Source: Pachyseris speciosa (Eukaryota; Cnidaria; Anthozoa; Scleractinia; Pachyseridae). Taken from it: a DNA stretch of 64,000 nucleotides. The translations under genes were made by a program, and so were the position numbers. Shown here one piece after another: positions 59,046 through 64,000 of this stretch (the stretch's first letter is position 1; every line of letters starts with the position of its first letter). Under the pieces are notes generated by a model. That model searched no databases, was not told the DNA's origin, and was given only the letters and a program-made list of their open reading frames with translations. Where the stretch lies: contig JAEMWC010000653.1 of NCBI GenBank assembly GCA_016490735.1, positions 442,001 through 506,000 on the forward strand. Direction: 5' to 3'.

Positions 59046-61933
59046 CTAAACAGCCTGATCACCCAGTCCCGAGACTGACCCGCCAGCTCATTACGTTAAC
59101 GTCCTACAAACGTTTTTGGTGCGTTTCCCTTCAAGTATGTAACGGTGATGGTGTGCAGGTGGCAGCTTCTCAAGAACTCAAGAAAATTAGGGTGGTATTC
59201 TTGGGAATTTGAGGCTGTCGTTAGCTTTATCTTAAATAAATTTTTGTGCTATAATTTTCTACTTTAGGCGGCAAAGCTATATACCCTGCAAGGTACAGAC
59301 CAGTACAATTTCAGAAAAGTTATTGGAGAAAAAGTTGTTTCAAAAAAAGTTAATTAACTCCCTTCCATGTAATGCGTTTATGCCCACCATCCAAGACTCT
59401 TCTAAGTAGTTTAGGAAACTTCAAATTAAAGTCAGTAGCCCAGCGTTGACACAGATAATCGCTCCCAAATAAATTGATTTTTAAATATAATCTACCGATT
59501 TGATTGTAATTTAGTAAATATAACTTTTACTGTAAACCTAATCTGTATTAGTAAAAATTTCAACAGATTATAATTATGATTATAATTATTAGAAAATTTG
59601 GGCAGAGTATGAAGGAAGCACTGGGCAAATTCAAATGACGACATTTTCCAACTTTCTTAAAGCCCGACTTATTTCCTGAGGTGGCGATTTAGCCAATGCG
59701 GATAACTGACGACACTTATGAAGTACCACTATACTTACAACTGCCAAATGTAAAAGAACAATTTTGAACGTCAATTGGAAAGTTGCGTAGGTCCATGTTA
59801 CAACCAGCTATAACGTGAGTGCTGCGCAAAGTAACAGGAAAACAAAAAATGATGTAAAAATCGTTTTTTCATCAATATATAAATGCTGGAAAACAAGCGC
59901 ATATTTATTCAAGAATGTTAGGGTGTCTGATCTAATAACTACGCATTTACCACTAGCATTTCGATATTAACCCCTTACAAGCTAGTAAAGTGCATTCCAT
60001 TCAGTTTGTATGCCTTTTTATTATTTTTATTATTATTATTATTATTTTATTTATTTATTTTTTTTTATATTGCTTGCAAGTTTAAAAAAGTTGATAGAGA
60101 CATATTTTGCCAGCTTCGGAGAGCTTCAAAGCTGTATGTTATCTCCTTTTGACAGATTATTACCAATATTTCTGTTTTGTCCATTTTTGTGAGCATTTGC
60201 ATTCTTTGAATTCCAGCAGTACCGAAAGGACAAGAAGGGGTCAGGTTGCGAGGCGAGTTTTCAAGTTACAGAATAATACGACGTCCTCAGTGACGCTATG
60301 GATCCTAGGCTTTCTTCGACACATACATTGAATGTTGCCTGCTCTCTAATGTAAATCGTCGACAAGTCGTCGCATAAGAATTTTCATAAAAAGTAATAAA
60401 CTTTTTGCTGTAATCTGCGTATAAAACTTTAGCTACTCATTAAGTGACCTCTGAGTTCAAACGACTCACAATGCATGAGACCCATTTATTCTACCATTTT
60501 TCAAAACACTAAACTGCGCCTTCTGTATTAATACGGGTACTAGTAATGGAAAATGGATTAGTTTTGGTTAGGTATCCAAAACAAAGTGCAGATATTTTGT
60601 AATAAGCCTTTCTTTCCCATAATACACTTACTGTCTTGAATAATATGTATCACCACTGGGGTAAACTCTCAGTGCAGAATGTAGATTTTTGTCCTCTTTA
60701 TCCATATCCGTCAGCCGGGAATTCAACGCGTAGGTGTCCGGCCTCCATATCAGACTGATATCTTCTCTGATGAGCGTAACTGTTGAGTTAACCACGTTTG
60801 CTAGGCGAGGGTCCTTCCACTCTTGACGAAAGTACATATAAGCACCTACTTCCTACATAGTAAGAAAAGTATAGTTTTCATTCCAAACTATGGTGACTCT
60901 TTTGCTCCGAATTAAATTCCTCGAAATTAACCCTGATCGTTTACAGTGTAAAATATTTCCATCTTTTCCATTCTTCTCCCATTTTTAACGATAGGCTTAA
61001 AAACAAGCAATCAGCTGATTACTTTTCATTAAAAGGAAGCAATCAATCCAAAAGAGGAGTTGATGCTTCACTGATTGCAACTAACGAAACGAGTGGATTC
61101 ATTTCCCAGTGTAGCAAAAATATAAAACGAGCACTGCACAAAGAGTTAAACTCTGCACAGCAATAGCGTATCAATGCAAAGCAACCTAGAGACTGTTGTT
61201 GGTGCATTCCATTGTATTTTTCGCGAAATCAAAACGAATAGTAAGCCAAACCAAATAACAATAAGAGCAGCGCTCACCAACCAGGTCAAAAAGGACTGAT
61301 ACGACTTCAAGACTATTCTTGCTGACGCAAATGATGATAGTGACACTAGACTAGAGAATAGCGTAAGACCTTGCACAAATGTTGAGTGAGAGGAGAAAAA
61401 ATATACTGAGAGATTAAAGCTGAAGTATCTAGCATTGACAGGTCAGCAATTAGATCCAGCATTGCCAGAAAGTTCTAAATTCACAATGCTTTTTTTCTTT
61501 GTTGTTTTCTTTTGTTTGTAAATTTCCTCCTCTCACTTTAACCAGTGGAGATGACTGAAATATAGAAGTTTTACACGGATGGATCATTGTAGTAAAAGCA
61601 TTTTTAGTGCCATGTGTCATAATCAGTAGGTTTTAGATGCCTACCATATCGACTTCCTCTATCCTTCCAAATGACTCCACATAAACGTCTACCCGGATGC
61701 GTGTGGAATTTACTGCATAAAAGTAAAATCAAATTGTTAGAAAAGTAAAACACTTGATACGGACAATCCATGAAACCTGAAGTCATGAGACACTCACAAA
61801 AAAATGAAAAGACAATTCTACCTGGACTGTAGTATGCTTTAATGTTACGTTGAAACAACCAAAAACTTAATTAAGGCTTTAGTTCAGTAAATGATAGAAA
61901 TTGTATGAAATAATAATAATAATAATAATAATA

Positions 61934-61970
<37 letters not shown>

Positions 61971-62628
61971 TAATAATTTATTACTTATATAGCGTCATTT
62001 ACAAATACAGATCAATGGCGCCTTACAATGTTTTTTTTTTTGGTTTTTGGGGGGAGGGGAAAACCGGGGTACCCGGAGAAAAACCTCTCGCAGAGTCGAG
62101 AACCAACATACTCAACCCACTTATGACGCCGAGTCCGGTAATTGAACCTGGGACACATTAGTGGAGGGCGAGCGCTCTCACCACTGCGCCAACCCTGCTT
62201 TAGCATCGATGGGACCACACATGGCGGAAAGATTAGATCGGTTTGCAAGGTGAACTGAAATAAGCGACGGGGGTTTAAAATAAACTATAGCATTTCCCAC
62301 TGATAACACCCTTCCAGAAGAGGCTGACATTAAGTAAGACTCACACCTCCATAATAGGGATGGGTTCCTTTGTCGTAATTTGTTGCAATCAAATGTTCCT
62401 TGAGGACTTCAATCTGTGAGAGATTAGCACTGGAAAAGAAATACTACTTATTAAATTTAACTTTAACGAGACAATTTTATTAAAGTTTCATAAATGATAC
62501 TAGGAATCAACGACGGTTTACAGCTAGTGATTCACTAGGGAGGTCTTGTTCATATCCTGACAAAATACAACATACCTTGCTGCAGCAGCTGCCAAAGTCG
62601 CTTGGAAAATAACTATGAACCATTCCAT
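54948..62628 (-). CDS. Cys-loop ligand-gated ion channel subunit (GABA-A/glycine-receptor-like), 9 coding exons
   Basis: Minus-strand exons: 62628-62576, 62429-62347, 61712-61645, 60852-60632, 59821-59739, 58269-58141, 57060-56846, 55703-55557, 55289-54948. Every junction has GT/AG sites and compatible phase, giving 446 residues. Lengths 83, 68, 221 and 83 nt for exons 2-5 equal the classical sizes of vertebrate GABA-A/glycine receptor exons. Order: signal peptide, ligand-binding domain, Cys-loop with exactly 13 residues between the cysteines, TM1-TM2, TM3, a short intracellular loop and TM4. It should form pentameric channels at the plasma membrane. TM2 starts with GGDRLTVGI instead of the anion-channel PAR(V/L), so ion selectivity cannot be predicted confidently. 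Intron 7 contains the retroelement copy at 55894-56505. Confidence 0.92.
55557..55703 (-). CDS. Channel exon 8: TM3
   Basis: 147 nt, acceptor CTGTAG and donor GTAATG, phase 0 at both ends. Encodes VSYVKGVDWYLMTSFLFIFL and SLAECVLVERLA, the TM3 region of Cys-loop receptors. If the donor were skipped, the frame would stop at 55529. Confidence 0.88.
55894..56505 (+). mobile_element. 5'-truncated retroelement copy (uninterrupted relative of the Polinton target)
   Basis: Starts abruptly at CAATCCGGCCTATGGTGTTT, identical to sequence just left of the Polinton. It reads through the insertion point as GATTTTATTGATAGACTTCACC, compared with GACTTTATACATA at the Polinton side, and then matches 51047-51610. 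It lies in intron 7 of the channel gene and is transcribed against it. The encoded end (RLHRLSSHLLHQGFKSTLLR) belongs to the same reverse-transcriptase tail family. Confidence 0.78.
56846..57060 (-). CDS. Channel exon 7: pre-TM1, TM1 and TM2
   Basis: 215 nt. Encodes FTLQRRLGYYMIQLYLPCIF, LVMLSWIVFW (TM1) and GGDRLTVGITCILTIVFLLG (TM2), then YINGMLPKV. R-x-x-G-Y-Y-x-x-Q-x-Y-x-P marks the pentameric channel family. The usual PAR before TM2 is absent. Confidence 0.93.
57520..57560. repeat. C-rich low-complexity tract
   Basis: CCCTCCCTTCCCCCCCACCCCCCCCCCACCCCCAC. Simple sequence in intron 6; a likely assembly weak point. Confidence 0.85.
58141..58269 (-). CDS. Channel exon 6: end of the ligand-binding domain
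   Basis: 129 nt, acceptor TTTTAG and donor GTACGA. Encodes FQTNDVDYKWKTNKVIVAQP and TMAQFSIISAKVSRRVDEYS, the strands after the Cys-loop leading to loop C. It is nine bases shorter than the usual vertebrate exon at this place. Confidence 0.85.
58994..59046. repeat. (ATG)n microsatellite
   Basis: ATGATGATG... in intron 5 of the channel gene. Confidence 0.95.
59739..59821 (-). CDS. Channel exon 5: Cys-loop (83 nt)
   Basis: Acceptor GCGCAG and donor GTAAGT. Encodes HVIAGCNMDLRNFPIDVQNC and then SFTFGS. The two cysteines are separated by 13 residues with F-P-x-D inside, the defining signature of the receptor family. Confidence 0.93.
59998..60070. repeat. T-rich (TTATT)n tract
   Basis: TTATTATTATTATTATTTTATTTATTTATTTTTTTTTAT in intron 4 of the channel gene. 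Simple sequence. Confidence 0.85.
60632..60852 (-). CDS. Channel exon 4: ligand-binding domain (221 nt)
   Basis: Acceptor ATGTAG and donor GTAAGT. Encodes MYFRQEWKDPRLANVVNSTV, ISLIWRPDTYALNSR and LHSALRVYPSGDTYYSR. The F-R-Q-x-W-x-D-x-R-L and W-x-P-D-x-x motifs are typical of the complementary-face loops of the receptor. Confidence 0.93.
61645..61712 (-). CDS. Channel exon 3 (68 nt)
   Basis: Acceptor ATGCAG and donor GTAGGC. Encodes NSTRIRVDVYVESFGRIEEV and DM, the family pattern V-x-V-x-x-x-S-F-G-x-I-x-E-x-D-M. Confidence 0.92.
61905..62205 (-). mobile_element. SINE with (TAA)n tail and tRNA-like head
   Basis: Read on the minus strand, a tRNA-like head (A-box TTGGCGCAGTGGTGAGAGCG, B-box CCCAGGTTCAATTACC) at 62205-62130 is followed by a conserved body. 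Its plus strand holds GGTACCCGGAGAAAAACC and ATATAGCGTCATTTACA. It ends in a (TAA)n run at 61905-61978. This is the layout of tRNA-type SINEs. It lies in intron 2 of the channel gene, between exons 2 and 3. Confidence 0.8.
62347..62429 (-). CDS. Channel exon 2 (83 nt)
   Basis: Acceptor TTCCAG and donor GTGTGA. Encodes ANLSQIEVLKEHLIATNYDK and GTHPYYG, the N-terminal helix and the YDK-x-x-x-P segment of the ligand-binding domain. The first codon is completed by two bases of exon 1. Confidence 0.88.
62576..62628 (-). CDS. Channel exon 1: signal peptide
   Basis: ATG at 62628-62626, then EWFIVIFQATLAAAAA, a short hydrophobic signal peptide with an Ala-rich cleavage zone, ending at the donor GTATGT. 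An upstream in-frame ATG was not seen within the exon. Confidence 0.78.
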
Positions 62629-64000
62629 CCTGAATAACGAGAATCCACGGCTCTTGACCTTTAACAAAATGTCAGAGCGTTTGGAATTAGAATTCTTGTT
62701 ATATGTCTTTGATTGGATAAGAGCAGGTGAATAAATCGTTCGTTCAGCGCATTCAGTGTAAACTCAGGAGCCCTTGGCTCCTGGCAAACTACACGGGGAA
62801 GGTTCAGTTACTGTTTCTTTTTTCTAGTAATAGTGGCAGCGCAGAGAAAGCGGTATTTTATAGACATTCGCCCTATTAAAAACAGCTCTGTGCCGTCACT
62901 CCCTAAGCCAACATCGTTCCCGGGTCTTTTACGTTTGGGACAGAAAATCACGGGGAACGAGGTTGTTCCTAAGCACCATTACCTCGGAATGATCAAAAAA
63001 CAAAATAAAAGAGAAGCAACAACATTCTTTGCCCTAAAGGAACAAAAGTTTAGCTACTATGTAAATATAAACGACTATACATGATAACAACTGAGAAATA
63101 ACAAGAAATTATTTAAAGCTTAAGGTATGAATATTCAGAAAGAAAGGAAGGAAAAGGTTTTAGGACAGTAGGCCTCAAAGTGTTTTAATAGCCGCAAATA
63201 AAATAAACATGACAAGAACAAGCAGGGACGGATCTCTTAATAATGCAACAGATACTACTTGTTTAACAGAGGTACGTATGTAAAAAAAATAGAAGCTTCA
63301 ATTTCTGATTCTCGGGCGATAACCTATTTAGAATAGCCAGGACCACTACCAGCTAGAAAAATATCTTAAAGAAAACATGGAACTGTTGTTTTTTCTCGAT
63401 CTTTGAAGTTCACCCAACCTCTGACTTTCTACTATTTTCTACAATGACGGTGGGAATTTCATCCACTGAAATGTTAATTGCGTTACAATAGTAACAAAGA
63501 CGAACACTAAACCTTTTAGTAATAAGAGTTGGTCGGTTTATCGCAATTTACTTCAAAGCACCATAGCAACACCAGCGCATAAAACCCCATGCAGTGCTTC
63601 TGATTTTGAAAAAAATAAGAGGGCAAAATGCTTCAGTAGGCGTATTCAGTGGAATCATTCATGTTCAGATAGTAAAAACCGCTTGAACTGTAAAGACGAA
63701 CTCAGCAGCTGTAATTGCCGTGGAACTAAGTACGACACCAATAAAGTGCTATTGCCAACTGAAGATTGTCAGCAAATGATGTTGTTCATTGCGGCAATAA
63801 TCTCCCGTAAGAAACAAGAGAGTAACAGTCTGAAGCAACAAAAATACTGACGTACTTACTTTCATTTTTCAACGGTGATTTTTACTCGGTATAGTTATAA
63901 TGTAGTCATGGGTGAAGCGATGTTAGGGTAAGTAACTTATTCAGAGTTTTCCATCTGCAAGACCTTATAAAATCTTTTTCGCTTGAGAAAGACTGTCGGG
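62629..64000. other. Upstream region of the channel gene; no gene supported
   Basis: Probably 5' untranslated and promoter sequence near 62629-62800 (inference). At 62910-62962 a short inverted pair (TCGTTCCCGGGTC ... CACGGGGAACGAG) flags a small repeat, and the overlapping open frame at 62833-63084 owes its length to it. Nothing else was recognised up to the window end. Confidence 0.4.

Overview
This window looks like nuclear DNA of a cnidarian, most likely an anthozoan and possibly a stony coral. The basis is two intron-rich animal genes, GIY-YIG (Penelope-type) and other retroelement remnants, several tRNA-headed SINE-like repeats, and many foldback and MITE-like repeats of a kind common in coral genomes. 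The species assignment is inference. No bacterial genes, rRNA, functional tRNA or CRISPR array were seen.

The centrepiece is a 19,702-bp Polinton/Maverick (adinto-like virus-like transposon) at 31339-51040. It has 184-bp terminal inverted repeats, AGTAG...CTACT termini and a 6-bp target-site duplication (TACATA). It carries a complete-looking protein-primed DNA polymerase B, a chromodomain integrase, a packaging ATPase, an adenain-like protease, a penton-like minor capsid protein, a frame-broken major capsid gene, two fibre-like proteins with collagen stalks, two phospholipase-A2-like proteins (one broken), a VLTF3-like zinc protein, a SLATT-like two-helix membrane protein, a Bro-N/nuclease protein with an internal 42-bp repeat array, and an HNH endonuclease. 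Several morphogenesis genes and the polymerase share a TWNTCTAA box 11-12 nt upstream of the ATG. Lesions in four genes suggest that this copy is not autonomous.

The Polinton sits inside an older retroelement tail that had also taken a TA-flanked MITE (30868-31149). A second, uninterrupted copy of that tail lies at 55894-56505 and serves as an empty-site comparator. A 3,057-bp foldback element at 19808-22864 has the same AGTAG[T/A]ATAGT termini and its own 6-bp duplication (TGTTTT). It looks like a non-autonomous element mobilised by Polinton machinery.

Two host genes are supported, both on the minus strand. Exons between 26099 and 4123 encode a membrane-anchored collagen / Ig / TLDc protein with very long, transposon-filled introns; its last exon was not found. 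Nine phase-consistent exons between 62628 and 54948 encode a 446-residue Cys-loop (GABA-A/glycine-receptor-like) ligand-gated channel subunit, with classical exon sizes of 83, 68, 221 and 83 nt.

The remainder is repeats. There are two large inverted-repeat elements (5165-10424, containing hAT transposase remains, and 10580-15353, bounded by TTAA), three non-LTR retrotransposon fragments (21070-21672, 27163-27948, 28200-30430), SINE-like copies, small foldback MITEs and microsatellites. Long stretches of 1-4100, 52000-54900 and 62700-64000 hold no gene that I can support.
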